This document shows, piece after piece, positions 25,583-33,624 of a DNA stretch of 64,000 nucleotides; the stretch's first letter is position 1; each line of letters begins with the position of its first letter. The notes under the pieces are model-generated. The model was not told where the DNA came from and searched no databases. It saw nothing but the letters and a program-made list of their open reading frames with translations. Location of the stretch: NCBI GenBank assembly GCA_025210655.1, contig JAOARG010000067.1, positions 1 through 64,000 on the forward strand, read 5' to 3'. The stretch comes from Bacillota bacterium. GTDB taxonomy: Bacteria > Bacillota > Clostridia > Peptostreptococcales > Acidaminobacteraceae. Position numbers and translations under genes: made by a program.

Positions 25583-26245
25583 TTGAAAATAAATCTTAAA
25601 ATAAAAAAAGAAGTAATCAGTAAATCTCAGTATATGAAATACTATAAAAAAGATACGGTAGTGGAATTTTGTAAAGCTTGCAACAATTATATGAAAAATC
25701 ATAGCTGCCCTGATTTTGATTTTTTGATAGAAGATTACTTAGAGCCTTATGACAGAATGCTGATATTATTAACTGAAATAGATTCAAAGGAAATAAGGGA
25801 TAATATAGAGTATTTTAAAGGAGTTGTCTATGAATCTAAGGAGGCAAAGCGCTATGGCCATGATGGTGATTTTGACTCACAATTTATAAATTTTTTATCG
25901 GTATATATATTTGAGAAAACTAAAAATTTCATGAGTAAGAAAATTTTAAAATATGAAGATCAAGTAAAAGGAGCCTTAGGACTGTTTCCAGGTTCCTGTT
26001 CCCTGTGTAGTGTTTGTGAAAAAGAAAGTAATAAGCCCTGTGTATATCCAGATAAGATGAGATATTCATTAGAAGCATTAGGTTTTATGGTATCTGATTT
26101 TTATGATGAAGTCTTTAATCAAGAAATAATATGGAGCCAAGGGGAATTACCTTCTAAATTTACTTCATGTAGCGCAATTCTTTTTGTTAGAGATACACAT
26201 ATACCTGAGGGTATTTTTGAGTATGATGAGATAATTGAGTTATAG
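25583..26245 (+). CDS. DUF2284 cysteine-rich, probable metal-binding protein
   Basis: The 220-residue product matches the DUF2284 type of predicted metal-binding proteins. It has an N-terminal Cys cluster (VEFCKACNNYMKNHSCPDF) and a second one (GSCSLCSVCEKESNKPC), then a C-terminal region YSLEALGFMVSDF typical of the family. The spacing suggests an iron-sulfur or zinc site. The start is taken as TTG at 25583, because AAGGA at 25568 is 10 bp upstream; the GTG at 25574 is too close to that site. It is preceded by a terminator and followed 56 bp later by a small membrane protein. The biochemical role is unknown. Confidence 0.8.
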   Translation: MKINLKIKKEVISKSQYMKYYKKDTVVEFCKACNNYMKNHSCPDFDFLIEDYLEPYDRMLILLTEIDSKEIRDNIEYFKGVVYESKEAKRYGHDGDFDSQFINFLSVYIFEKTKNFMSKKILKYEDQVKGALGLFPGSCSLCSVCEKESNKPCVYPDKMRYSLEALGFMVSDFYDEVFNQEIIWSQGELPSKFTSCSAILFVRDTHIPEGIFEYDEIIEL

Positions 26246-26301
26246 AAACTTATATAGTATAATTAAGATTAGTTATTTAATAATTATAGGGAGGAACGTA
26301 A

Positions 26302-26607
26302 ATGAATGCAGCAGTTGTTGCCAACGTTTTAACTGGTATTGGAACATTAGTACTTGCGTATCTTATTAAGTTTGGAGGTATGAACAATCTAGTAAATTAT
26401 GCTGGAAGTGGAGATGCCCAGAACAATAAGAAATATGTAAATTGGATTGCAGTCCATTTCGCAATTATATCTATTTTTTGTTTTGTTTATTCTTATTTAT
26501 TTTACCTTGATAGAGATTCCAACGTATATAAGTTAAGTTATATAGGTATACTATTTCTCCTGATTTTCTCTATGACGTCTATTGGGAAATTAAGATTAAG
26601 AAAATAA
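26302..26607 (+). CDS. Small membrane protein of unknown function
   Basis: The 101-residue product has three hydrophobic segments (about 5-25, 48-68 and 78-95). A loop before the second segment has NYAGSGDAQNNKKYVNW, reminiscent of small DUF3784-type proteins, but the match is not certain. The site GGGAGG is good. It ends before a terminator, so it is a single-gene unit. Confidence 0.65.
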   Translation: MNAAVVANVLTGIGTLVLAYLIKFGGMNNLVNYAGSGDAQNNKKYVNWIAVHFAIISIFCFVYSYLFYLDRDSNVYKLSYIGILFLLIFSMTSIGKLRLRK

Positions 26608-26623
26608 ATATATCAGAAAGAGA

Positions 26624-26656
26624 TAGGGCTGAATGATTTTTCAGCTCTATTTTTTA
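26624..26656 (+). terminator. Terminator after the small membrane protein gene
   Basis: TAGGGCTGAA (26624-26633) pairs with TTCAGCTCTA (26640-26649) with one G-U pair, followed by TTTTTT. Confidence 0.85.
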
Positions 26657-26713
26657 ATGAATAGAATTTTTTTTGTATAAGTATGTGATAAATCTGTATA
26701 TTAGGAGGATGAA

Positions 26714-27241
26714 ATGAAAAAAATTATAGCAATACTTTTGTTATTTAACCTATTGATTTTAGTAGGATGTGATTCAAGCATTTCAAAAAATGATGTAATA
26801 GTTGAAAAAAATCTTGTTCAGGAAGGTGAAGGAGAAAAGTTTAGAAGTAGTTTAATACAAGAAGATGGATCTATTGACAAAGAGTTTTTACATAAAGAAA
26901 TTCAAGCCTGCTCAAAAGTTGGTATAACTATGGATTACATAGAAGAAATATTAAAGGGAGTAAAAAGTAGTGAAGATACCTATATGCAAATGGCTTATTT
27001 CGCCGATTCAGATGGAAATTTTTATTGTTCTGAAGATATAGAAATGCCATCAGGTTATGATCCAAGGGAAAGAAGCTGGTATACTTCAGCTATAGAAGAG
27101 GGCATATATATATCAGATATATATGTAGATTTTGAAAGTGGAGATAAGATTATTTCATTCGCTACTAAGATTGATAGCGAAAATATTGAAGGTGTCTTAG
27201 GTTATGATTATATTGTTGAAAAAGCTACAGACGCAGAGTAA
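26714..27241 (+). CDS. Free-standing Cache-type sensory lipoprotein
   Basis: The 175-residue product has a lipoprotein signal with lipobox LVGC (Cys19). The mature part resembles the membrane-distal half of a dCache_1 sensor: YFADSDGNFYCSEDIEMP, then YDPRERSWYTSAIEEG, the DPR-x-R-x-WY motif found in amino-acid-binding chemoreceptors, then DIYVDFESGDKIISFATKI. Normally such a domain is fused to a transmembrane segment and a methyl-accepting or kinase domain. Here it ends without one, so it would be an extracellular ligand-binding lipoprotein. It precedes a sigma-54 activator and a cysteine desulfidase. A link to amino-acid sensing is inferred. Confidence 0.75.
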   Translation: MKKIIAILLLFNLLILVGCDSSISKNDVIVEKNLVQEGEGEKFRSSLIQEDGSIDKEFLHKEIQACSKVGITMDYIEEILKGVKSSEDTYMQMAYFADSDGNFYCSEDIEMPSGYDPRERSWYTSAIEEGIYISDIYVDFESGDKIISFATKIDSENIEGVLGYDYIVEKATDAE

Positions 27242-27290
27242 AGGTATAATTTATATCTATTAAAATGTTTTCTATGGAAGGGTGTTTGCT

Positions 27291-29069
27291 ATGTGTATGT
27301 CAAATATTATTCAAGATGTTCAAAAAATATCTGAGGCAATTTCAAGTGTATTAAATATAGATGTCACGGTAATTGATAGTGAACTTACTAGAATAGCGGG
27401 AACTGGTAGATATAGAAATTGTGTAGGTGATAAGGTTGGAGAAGATTCTGCTTTTTATTATGCTATGGAAAAAGGCGAGAATCTTGTGATTTTGGATCCG
27501 GGTAAACATCCAGTCTGTATAAAATGTTCTAATTACGAAGATTGTAAAGAGTATGCTGAAGTTTGTTGCCCAATAAAGGTTAATGGTAAGTCTATTGCAG
27601 TAATAGGACTTATTGCATTTACTAAAGACCAAAGGGAGCGAATAATTAGTAATAAGGAAGCCCTATTAAAATATATAGATATAATGTCGCAACTCATCTC
27701 TTCAAAAGTACTAGAAAAAAAGAATCATCAGGCTGTAAAACTTTTAGCAGAAGAGTTGAATGTAGTTGTAGAAGCTTTGAATAAGGGGATACTTGTTTTA
27801 GACCATGAAGGTAAGCTTGTTAGTCATAATAAGAGAGCTTTGGAGTATCTGAATATGAAAGAAGAAGAACTTAGAAGTCAAAATTTTATGGAGATTTTTT
27901 CTTTAAAGTACTATACCGCCTATGCTATAAGAAATAGAGAGGTTTCATATTTACCTACAGGTTTTAAAGGGGTTATGGATGTAAATACAATTATGCGGGA
28001 TAGCATACCTTATAGAATCGTAATCATTTTAAGTAATTACAATGAAGTAGTAGATACTTTGAATTCCCTTTATGTCAGTACAAAGACTATAAGCTTTGAT
28101 GATATAGTTGGCACTAGCAAGGAGATATTAAGTACAATAGAGAAGGCAAAGAAAGTATCAAAATCTTCTTCAACGGTTTTAATAACAGGTGAAAGTGGAA
28201 CGGGTAAAGAACTATTCGCAAGGGGGATACACAGATCAAGCTCAAGAAAAAATAATCCATTTGTAGCGATAAATTGTGCTGCTATTCCTGATAGTTTATT
28301 GGAAAGTGAATTATTTGGATATGTTGATGGAGCATTTACAGGTGCGAATAAGAATGGTAAAAGCGGGAAATTTGAAATGGCCAATAAGGGTACAATATTT
28401 TTAGATGAAATAGGAGACATGCCACTTCATCTCCAGACTAAACTATTAAGGGTTTTACAAGAAGGAACTATAGAAAAAATAGGGTCTAATGATATTATTT
28501 CTGTGGATAGTAGAATAATAGCTGCAACCAATAAGAATCTTGAAGATATGGTGAGTAGGGGAGAGTTTAGGGAAGATTTATATTATAGACTAAATGTTGT
28601 GCCCCTTAAAGTACCAGCACTTAGGGATAGAGATGGAGATATTCCAATGCTACTTGAGCATTTCTTAAAAGTATATAATGAAAAACTCAATAAAAAAATA
28701 TTGGCTTTTTCGGATGATGTTATGAGTTTGTTTGTGAAATATAACTGGCCAGGAAATGTTAGGGAACTTCAAAATGTTATAGAGTATTCTATGAATATGT
28801 GTAGCAAAGAACATATAACAATAAATGATATACCAGAACGAATAATGAAAACAGATAAAGCCTTATCATCTGATAAGGAGGAGTTTGAAGAAGTAACCTT
28901 GAAAGAAATTGAGAAAGTAGAAATAATCAGAAGAATAAAGATGTATAAAAGCAGTGAAAAATGCATAGATAATGCAGCAAAGAGCTTAGGAATAAGCAGG
29001 GCTACTCTCTATCGAAAGCTAAAAGAATACGAAATAAAGATTAAAGACGATAAATATAATTATATATAA
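27291..29069 (+). CDS. Sigma-54-dependent activator, CdsR/PrdR-like
   Basis: The 592-residue regulator has an N-terminal ligand domain (1-150) with a Cys-rich patch (CIKCSNYEDCKEYAEVCC), a PAS domain (about 155-260; GILVLDHEGKLVSHNKRALEYL) and an AAA+ domain. The AAA+ domain shows Walker A GESGTGKE (from residue 300), the sigma-54 contact loop GAFTGA (347-352) and a Walker B motif in GTIFLDEIGDM. A Fis-type helix-turn-helix ends the protein (NAAKSLGISRATLYRKLKEY). The ATG at 27291 has GGAAGGG 8 bp upstream; a GTG at 27282 lies inside that site. The next gene is a cysteine desulfidase with a -24/-12 promoter, the same pairing as CdsR and CdsB in Clostridioides difficile. The Cys patch could sense thiols, iron or oxygen. 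Confidence 0.9.
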   Translation: MCMSNIIQDVQKISEAISSVLNIDVTVIDSELTRIAGTGRYRNCVGDKVGEDSAFYYAMEKGENLVILDPGKHPVCIKCSNYEDCKEYAEVCCPIKVNGKSIAVIGLIAFTKDQRERIISNKEALLKYIDIMSQLISSKVLEKKNHQAVKLLAEELNVVVEALNKGILVLDHEGKLVSHNKRALEYLNMKEEELRSQNFMEIFSLKYYTAYAIRNREVSYLPTGFKGVMDVNTIMRDSIPYRIVIILSNYNEVVDTLNSLYVSTKTISFDDIVGTSKEILSTIEKAKKVSKSSSTVLITGESGTGKELFARGIHRSSSRKNNPFVAINCAAIPDSLLESELFGYVDGAFTGANKNGKSGKFEMANKGTIFLDEIGDMPLHLQTKLLRVLQEGTIEKIGSNDIISVDSRIIAATNKNLEDMVSRGEFREDLYYRLNVVPLKVPALRDRDGDIPMLLEHFLKVYNEKLNKKILAFSDDVMSLFVKYNWPGNVRELQNVIEYSMNMCSKEHITINDIPERIMKTDKALSSDKEEFEEVTLKEIEKVEIIRRIKMYKSSEKCIDNAAKSLGISRATLYRKLKEYEIKIKDDKYNYI

Positions 29070-29073
29070 TGAG

Positions 29074-29132
29074 AAAAAATCTCAAAATGAGACTATAGGA
29101 AGTTGTTTTCAGTCTCATTTTGAGATTTTTTT
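29074..29132 (+). terminator. Terminator after the sigma-54 activator
   Basis: A near-perfect stem of about 20 bp (29074-29094 with 29111-29131) contains TCTCAAAATGAGACT and its complement, and ends in a T-run. Confidence 0.92.
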
Positions 29133-29208
29133 GTTTTAAATTGTTTTCTATATTTACAATGTGTTATAAAACTTAGTATTTTCAATCAGTAAAAGATTTT
29201 ACTATCTC

Positions 29209-29224
29209 TTGGCATATAAATTGC
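29209..29224 (+). promoter_or_regulatory. Sigma-54 (-24/-12) promoter of the cysteine desulfidase gene
   Basis: TTGGCATATAAATTGC has GG at 29211-29212 and GC at 29223-29224 with exactly 10 bp between them, close to the consensus TGGCAC-N5-TTGC. It is about 120 bp upstream of the ATG and directly behind a gene for a sigma-54 activator. Confidence 0.82.
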
Positions 29225-29305
29225 TTAAATATTAGATAAAGGGTTAATATAGCACAAACTACGATTTTAGACCATCTTAGGATACTTTAGGCTATATTAG
29301 GCATC

Positions 29306-29321
29306 ACTGCTTAATAGCAGT
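29306..29321 (+). promoter_or_regulatory. Small inverted repeat before the cysteine desulfidase start
   Basis: ACTGCT (29306-29311) pairs with AGCAGT (29316-29321), just upstream of the GGGGG ribosome binding site. It would form a leader hairpin in the sigma-54 transcript. Two TTAGGC motifs lie immediately before it. Confidence 0.4.
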
Positions 29322-29342
29322 TATAATAAAGGGGGATTTTAT

Positions 29343-30620
29343 ATGAAAAATACTATTTTAAATACATTGAAAAGGGAAGTTAAACCTGCAATGGGATGTA
29401 CTGAACCGGTTGCAATAACACTTGGAGTTGCTAGGGCAAAGGATTTAATCGGGGATTCGAAAATTAATAAGGTAATCGTGAAGCTTTGTCCAAATGTCTT
29501 TAAAAATGGACTTGCTGTAGGACTACCTGGTACAGGTAAGTATGGACATAAATATGCAGTTGCTGTTGGTCTTGCAGGACTTGAATGGAGAAAAGGACTT
29601 TCTCTATATGAAGATATATGTCCTGAAATGGTTGACGTAGCTGATAGAATAATTGAGGAAAATTTAATAGAAATTGAGGTAAAGGATACTTCAGATAAAA
29701 TTAATATTGAAGTTCTTATAAGTTCAGATGAAGATTCATCTAGGGTAATAATTAAAGACAGTCATGATAAATTTATTCTTATAGAAAAAAATGGAGAGAC
29801 TATATATCAAGATGAGCCTTCAAAAGAATGTTCAAATGAAGCGAATCAGAGCATATTTAATTATAAAATAAAAGATTTAATAGAGACTATAGATAGTATG
29901 GAAGATAAGGACTTGGACTTTATGTACCAAGGAATAGAAATGAATAAAAAAATAGCCATGGAAGGTATTGATAGAGAACTGGGTATGGGAATAGGGACTT
30001 CCATAAAAAATAATATAGATAAGGGAATATTATCATCAGATCTAATTACAAGGGCTATGATGTATACAGCTGGTGCTTCTGATGCCAGAATGTCTGGGAT
30101 TACAATGCCTGTAATGAGCAGCAATGGAAGTGGTAATAATGGACTAACTGCGATCTTGCCTATATATGCCTATACTACTATGGTTGAGTTAGAAAGAAGT
30201 AAAATTAATAAATCAGTAGCTATTAGCCATATAATAAATAGCTATATAAAAAATGCTATAGGAAAGTTATCTCCAATTTGTGGATGTGGAGTAGCAGCTT
30301 CAACTGGATCAGCTGTAGCTATAGCCTGGTTGATGGGAGCTGATTACAGTCAGATTGAAGGATGTATAAATAATATGATTGGAAATACTGCAGGGATGAT
30401 ATGTGATGGGGCAAAAAATGGATGTGCCATGAAGTTATCAACCTCTGCAGCAGCAGCTATACAAGCAGTAATTGTAGCAATGGATGGTAAATCAGTATCT
30501 TCTATAGAGGGAATCGTTGGAGCGAGTGCAGAAGATACTATCAGCAATCTGGGAAAACTGGCTACAGAAGGAATGGCATTTGCAGATAAGGTTATTATTG
30601 ATATTATGGCTAGTAAGTAA
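29343..30620 (+). CDS. L-cysteine desulfidase family protein (CyuA/CdsB type)
   Basis: The 425-residue protein belongs to the iron-sulfur serine/cysteine dehydratase-like family COG3681. It should split L-cysteine into H2S, ammonia and pyruvate. It shows the N-terminal GCTEP with Cys19 as likely catalytic base, and cluster cysteines in PICGCG (313 and 315), CDGAKNGC (354 and 361). The 7-residue spacing of the last two matches the characterised M. jannaschii enzyme. SSNGSGNNGLTA and a Gly/Ala-rich core are also typical. It is a single-gene unit driven by the sigma-54 promoter at 29209 and ends at a shared terminator. It could detoxify cysteine or ferment it. Other substrates of the family cannot be ruled out. 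Confidence 0.9.
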   Translation: MKNTILNTLKREVKPAMGCTEPVAITLGVARAKDLIGDSKINKVIVKLCPNVFKNGLAVGLPGTGKYGHKYAVAVGLAGLEWRKGLSLYEDICPEMVDVADRIIEENLIEIEVKDTSDKINIEVLISSDEDSSRVIIKDSHDKFILIEKNGETIYQDEPSKECSNEANQSIFNYKIKDLIETIDSMEDKDLDFMYQGIEMNKKIAMEGIDRELGMGIGTSIKNNIDKGILSSDLITRAMMYTAGASDARMSGITMPVMSSNGSGNNGLTAILPIYAYTTMVELERSKINKSVAISHIINSYIKNAIGKLSPICGCGVAASTGSAVAIAWLMGADYSQIEGCINNMIGNTAGMICDGAKNGCAMKLSTSAAAAIQAVIVAMDGKSVSSIEGIVGASAEDTISNLGKLATEGMAFADKVIIDIMASK

Positions 30621-30626
30621 ATATTT

Positions 30627-30660
30627 AAAGCCCTAGACAATTTTGTCTAGGGCTTTATTT
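30627..30660. terminator. Bidirectional terminator between convergent genes
   Basis: AAAGCCCTAGACAA (30627-30640) pairs with TTGTCTAGGGCTTT (30643-30656). It lies between the stops of the desulfidase and the minus-strand carrier, with T-rich flanks on both strands. Confidence 0.9.
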
Positions 30661-32305
30661 ATTCTACATCAACTAGTTTGTTACTGGTAATAGTTTTCTT
30701 ACTCTTAATATCTTTTAACTCAACTACCTTTTCATTATAACCTGGTATATCCATGACCTTAAAGTCTTTTCTTACAGTATGGATTAATGCGAATCCCATT
30801 ACAGTCATAAGGATTGCAAAGGGTAGTCCTGTAGTTATTACTGCTGTTTGTAGGGCTATAAGGGCTTTTTCACCACCTATAAGTAGTAGGATAGCAGCAA
30901 CTAAACCTTCCATTGACGCCCAGAATACTCTTTGAGGAACAGGTGAATCAATTTTTCCACCGGAAGTTATGTTGTCAACAACTAGTGAACCAGAATCACT
31001 AGATGTAACAAAGAATGATATAACAAGGAAAGTTCCTAGTACACTTAGTATAGTTTTAATCACTTGAGCAATATCCATATACTTAATCATTTCAAACATA
31101 GCAACTGGTAGATTACTTTGAACAGCTTGGAATATTGCGCCATTTGTAATCTGATCCAAGTATATCGATGTGCCACCAAATACTGATAGCCAGATAAATG
31201 ATAGGAATGAAGGTATAATCATAACAGCAAGAACGAATTCCTTTATCGTCCTACCTTTTGATATTCTTGCAACGAACATTCCAACGAATGGTGACCATGA
31301 TATCCACCAAGCTAAGTAGAATATTGACCAATCACCTTGCCATGTTCCTTCACCAGTGTTTATAAAAAATGATGAGTTAATGAAATCATTTAGATATAAA
31401 CCTAGACTATTAGAAAAAGTTCTTAGTATAAACATTGTTGGTCCGAAAAGAAGTACTGCAAGCATAAATGCTCCAGCAATCTTAATATTAAGTTCAGAAA
31501 GGAACTTTACACCTTTATCAATTCCTGAAACAACTGAAAGTGTAGCTATTAAAGTGATTGAAATGATTAATATTACTTGAATATTAACATTGTAAGGTAC
31601 GTTAAATAGATATTCTAGACCACTATTTATTTGCTGAACACCTAGACCAAGTGAAGTAGCTAGTCCGAATAGACATGCAACTACTGCTAATACGTCTATA
31701 AGATCCCCTACTATACCGAATATTCTTTCTTTAAATATTGGATAGAATACTGAACGCATTGACAGGGGCAAGTTCTTGTTGAATGCAAAATATGCTAATG
31801 ATAAAGACATTAGTGCGTATATTCCCCATGGATGGAATCCCCAATGGAAAAAAGTTGTAGAAAGGGCTGAAGTAACTGTATCACCACTTTGGAAAATTGG
31901 TGGAAGATACTTGTTATGGTATAAGGGTTCTCCAACTGACCAGAACATTAATCCAATGCCCATTCCAGCAGAGATTAACATGGAGTACCATGCGAAGTTT
32001 GAAAACTCAGGCTTAATATCTTTGCCTCCTAGTCTAATTTTTCCGAATTTAGAAAATGCCAGGAATAAGCACATAATAATGAATAAACAAGATGATAAGA
32101 TAAATAACCAGTCAAAATTTGTGATAATTGTTGCTTTTAGTTTAGAAAAAACAGTATTGGCATATTCTAAGTTTGTTAGTGCAAAACCTGAAAATGCAAT
32201 TACTATAAGTCCTGAAAGAATACTTACGACAGGATTCATATCTAAACCAAATTTGGTAAAGTTTCTAGAAAATAATTCTTTTTTGTGTGAATTATCTACT
32301 CTCAT
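30659..32305 (-). CDS. BCCT-family sodium-coupled betaine/carnitine/choline-type transporter
   Basis: The 548-residue protein has 12 predicted membrane segments. BCCT hallmarks are GMGIGLMFWSVGEPLYHN (the Gly-Met-Gly-Ile-Gly motif of Na+-coupled members), HWGFHPWGIYALMSLSLAYF, and WWISWSPFVGMFVARISKGR with the conserved tryptophans. VTSSDSGSLVVDN is also typical. The N- and C-terminal hydrophilic tails are short, so osmotic activation as in BetP is less likely. In amino-acid fermenters such carriers often bring in betaine as a Stickland electron acceptor or osmoprotectant. It is transcribed alone with a leader of about 390 nt that contains a terminator. The substrate is not decided by the sequence. 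Confidence 0.93.
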   Translation of the reverse strand: MRVDNSHKKELFSRNFTKFGLDMNPVVSILSGLIVIAFSGFALTNLEYANTVFSKLKATIITNFDWLFILSSCLFIIMCLFLAFSKFGKIRLGGKDIKPEFSNFAWYSMLISAGMGIGLMFWSVGEPLYHNKYLPPIFQSGDTVTSALSTTFFHWGFHPWGIYALMSLSLAYFAFNKNLPLSMRSVFYPIFKERIFGIVGDLIDVLAVVACLFGLATSLGLGVQQINSGLEYLFNVPYNVNIQVILIISITLIATLSVVSGIDKGVKFLSELNIKIAGAFMLAVLLFGPTMFILRTFSNSLGLYLNDFINSSFFINTGEGTWQGDWSIFYLAWWISWSPFVGMFVARISKGRTIKEFVLAVMIIPSFLSFIWLSVFGGTSIYLDQITNGAIFQAVQSNLPVAMFEMIKYMDIAQVIKTILSVLGTFLVISFFVTSSDSGSLVVDNITSGGKIDSPVPQRVFWASMEGLVAAILLLIGGEKALIALQTAVITTGLPFAILMTVMGFALIHTVRKDFKVMDIPGYNEKVVELKDIKSKKTITSNKLVDVE

Positions 32306-32692
32306 AGATTACCTCCTTATGATGTTAAATGATACTGAAATAAATTAAAATAAGACCAATTATTGAAAGATAAATTCATAATAATTGAAATTGATTGACT
32401 GAAAATAGCCAAAAGATAGGAAATAGATAATAAAAAAAGACACTCCAATCCTATGACTAAGTCATAGAGTTAGAGTGTCTAAGTTTCACCAATTATGATT
32501 CCCTTTATACCACACTTATGTATAGTATAGCTTATGTCCTAAATGAACCTAAGCAGACCCCAGTTCTACATGAAGTTTTTCGATAAAAATTTCACTTTAT
32601 TTTGTCAAGTTCATCATAATCTACAATAAGGCATATCATAACTCACAAGACTAGATAATCAATTTATCTACTTCACAATATTTAATTCAACA
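32306..32692 (-). promoter_or_regulatory. Long untranslated leader of the BCCT gene, possible riboswitch
   Basis: From the predicted start near 32692, the minus-strand leader runs about 387 nt to the ATG. Between start and terminator it contains blocks such as GGTATAAAGGGAATC and AATTGGTGAAAC that look conserved-RNA-like. They do not match a full cobalamin, glycine, T-box, SAM or c-di-AMP consensus. Conditional termination is inferred from layout alone. Confidence 0.45.
32432..32480 (-). terminator. Intrinsic terminator inside the BCCT gene leader
   Basis: On the minus strand AGACACTC (32473-32480) pairs with GAGTGTCT (32438-32445), with an inner CTATGAC/GTCATAG stem, followed by TTTTTTT. 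It sits about 125 nt before the start codon and 210 nt after the predicted transcription start, so it is placed to act as an attenuator. Confidence 0.8.
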
Positions 32693-32698
32693 TAAATA

Positions 32699-32727
32699 AG
32701 TATAGCATAGTTAAATTTTTTTGTCAA
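32699..32727 (-). promoter_or_regulatory. Sigma-A promoter of the BCCT gene
   Basis: On the minus strand, TTGACA (32722-32727) and TATACT (32699-32704) are separated by 17 bp. The rest of the divergent gap (32730-32940) shows an imperfect inverted repeat at 32824-32854 (TTCGA..CGAGT with ACTCGCTCGAA) of unknown meaning. Confidence 0.75.
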
Positions 32728-32943
32728 AAAGTCGGTTTGAAACGAAATGTAAAAAAATAACAAACGATGAAAACGTTGAAATAGCTAATGTGTAAAAATA
32801 ACCCGTTGTTGAGTTTTTTGTGATTCGAAAACGAGTCGAAGATAACTCGCTCGAAAAAAATGAATTTGTATGAAAGTACTAAAGTAGAAAGTATGATTTT
32901 GGAGGAATATCACATAATAAAATTAATGTTTTGATATATATAA

Positions 32944-32972
32944 TTGACAGTGCAAAAAACGGGGTATATAAT
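32944..32972 (+). promoter_or_regulatory. Consensus sigma-A promoter of the TetR/ABC exporter operon
   Basis: TTGACA (32944-32949) and TATAAT (32967-32972) are perfect and 17 bp apart, 36 bp before the repressor start codon. Confidence 0.9.
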
Positions 32973-32975
32973 GAG

Positions 32976-32989
32976 TGAGTAATTACTCA
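32976..32989 (+). promoter_or_regulatory. Palindromic operator, probably for the TetR repressor
   Basis: TGAGTAATTACTCA is a perfect 14-bp palindrome overlapping the transcription start, with an extra TGAGT half-site just upstream. Such a place suits autorepression by the TetR protein encoded next. Confidence 0.7.
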
Positions 32990-33007
32990 TTATCGGAGGG
33001 ATAAGTT

Positions 33008-33622
33008 ATGGCAAAGGATATAAGCTTAGAAAAAAGAATTATGGAAGCTGCAATAGAAGTTATTGCTGAAAAGGGATACTATGGATCTAGAACATCTGAA
33101 ATTGCAAAGGTTGCAAAGTGTTCTGAGGGATCTATATTTAGGTATTATAAAAATAAAGAAGAGTTACTAAGGTCTATTGTTCACCAAGGTTCACTAATAT
33201 TTGTCAATGAGTCATTTATAGCAAAGACTGAAAGTTTTTTTGAAAATATTGATGATTTAGCTCCAAAAGTATTACTTAGGGAATTAATAAGGGATAGGTT
33301 GGAATTGATAGAGGAAAATAGGAAGTTGTTGAAGATTGTTTTTATAGAATTAAATTTTCACGATAGTTTAAAAAATGAGTATGTGGAGATTATTAAGGAA
33401 AGACTTTTTTCATATGGTAATAGGTTATTGGATGTAATTGGGAAAAAAATAGAGCTAAAAGATATTCCAAGAGAGGATATGTTTTCGTTTATTTTTGGAT
33501 CAGCACTAAGTATAGTAGTAAGATTTTTGCTTTCTGGTGAAAAAACTGAAAGTGAAGACATGGTTGATAGTATTCTAGATATGGTTATTGATGGTATTAG
33601 CTATAGGGAAAAGGAGTGTTAA
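33008..33622 (+). CDS. TetR/AcrR-family repressor
   Basis: The 204-residue protein has the TetR N-terminal DNA-binding domain (1-55; KRIMEAAIEVIAEKGYYGSRTSEIAKVAKCSEGSIFRYYKNKEE, read in parts) and a variable helical ligand domain. It is the first gene of an operon with a membrane fusion protein, an ABC ATPase and a permease, with stop and next start separated by 2 bp. Control of that exporter through the palindrome at 32976 is the obvious inference. The ligand is unknown. Confidence 0.93.
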   Translation: MAKDISLEKRIMEAAIEVIAEKGYYGSRTSEIAKVAKCSEGSIFRYYKNKEELLRSIVHQGSLIFVNESFIAKTESFFENIDDLAPKVLLRELIRDRLELIEENRKLLKIVFIELNFHDSLKNEYVEIIKERLFSYGNRLLDVIGKKIELKDIPREDMFSFIFGSALSIVVRFLLSGEKTESEDMVDSILDMVIDGISYREKEC

Positions 33623-33624
33623 TA

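Noticed and set aside
29287-29302. Telomere-like TTAGGC motifs
   Set aside because: Only a few copies at irregular spacing; a bacterial telomere or array is not supported. Kept only as a motif observation.
30753-32348. Plus-strand frames opposite the BCCT gene
   Set aside because: They lie opposite a strongly conserved transporter gene and show no family features.
32481-32600. Cobalamin or T-box riboswitch in the BCCT leader
   Set aside because: Blocks AAAGGGAAT and GGTGAAAC look suggestive, but the GCGGTCCCGCCACTGT segment, B12 box and GGTGGNACCGCG are absent.
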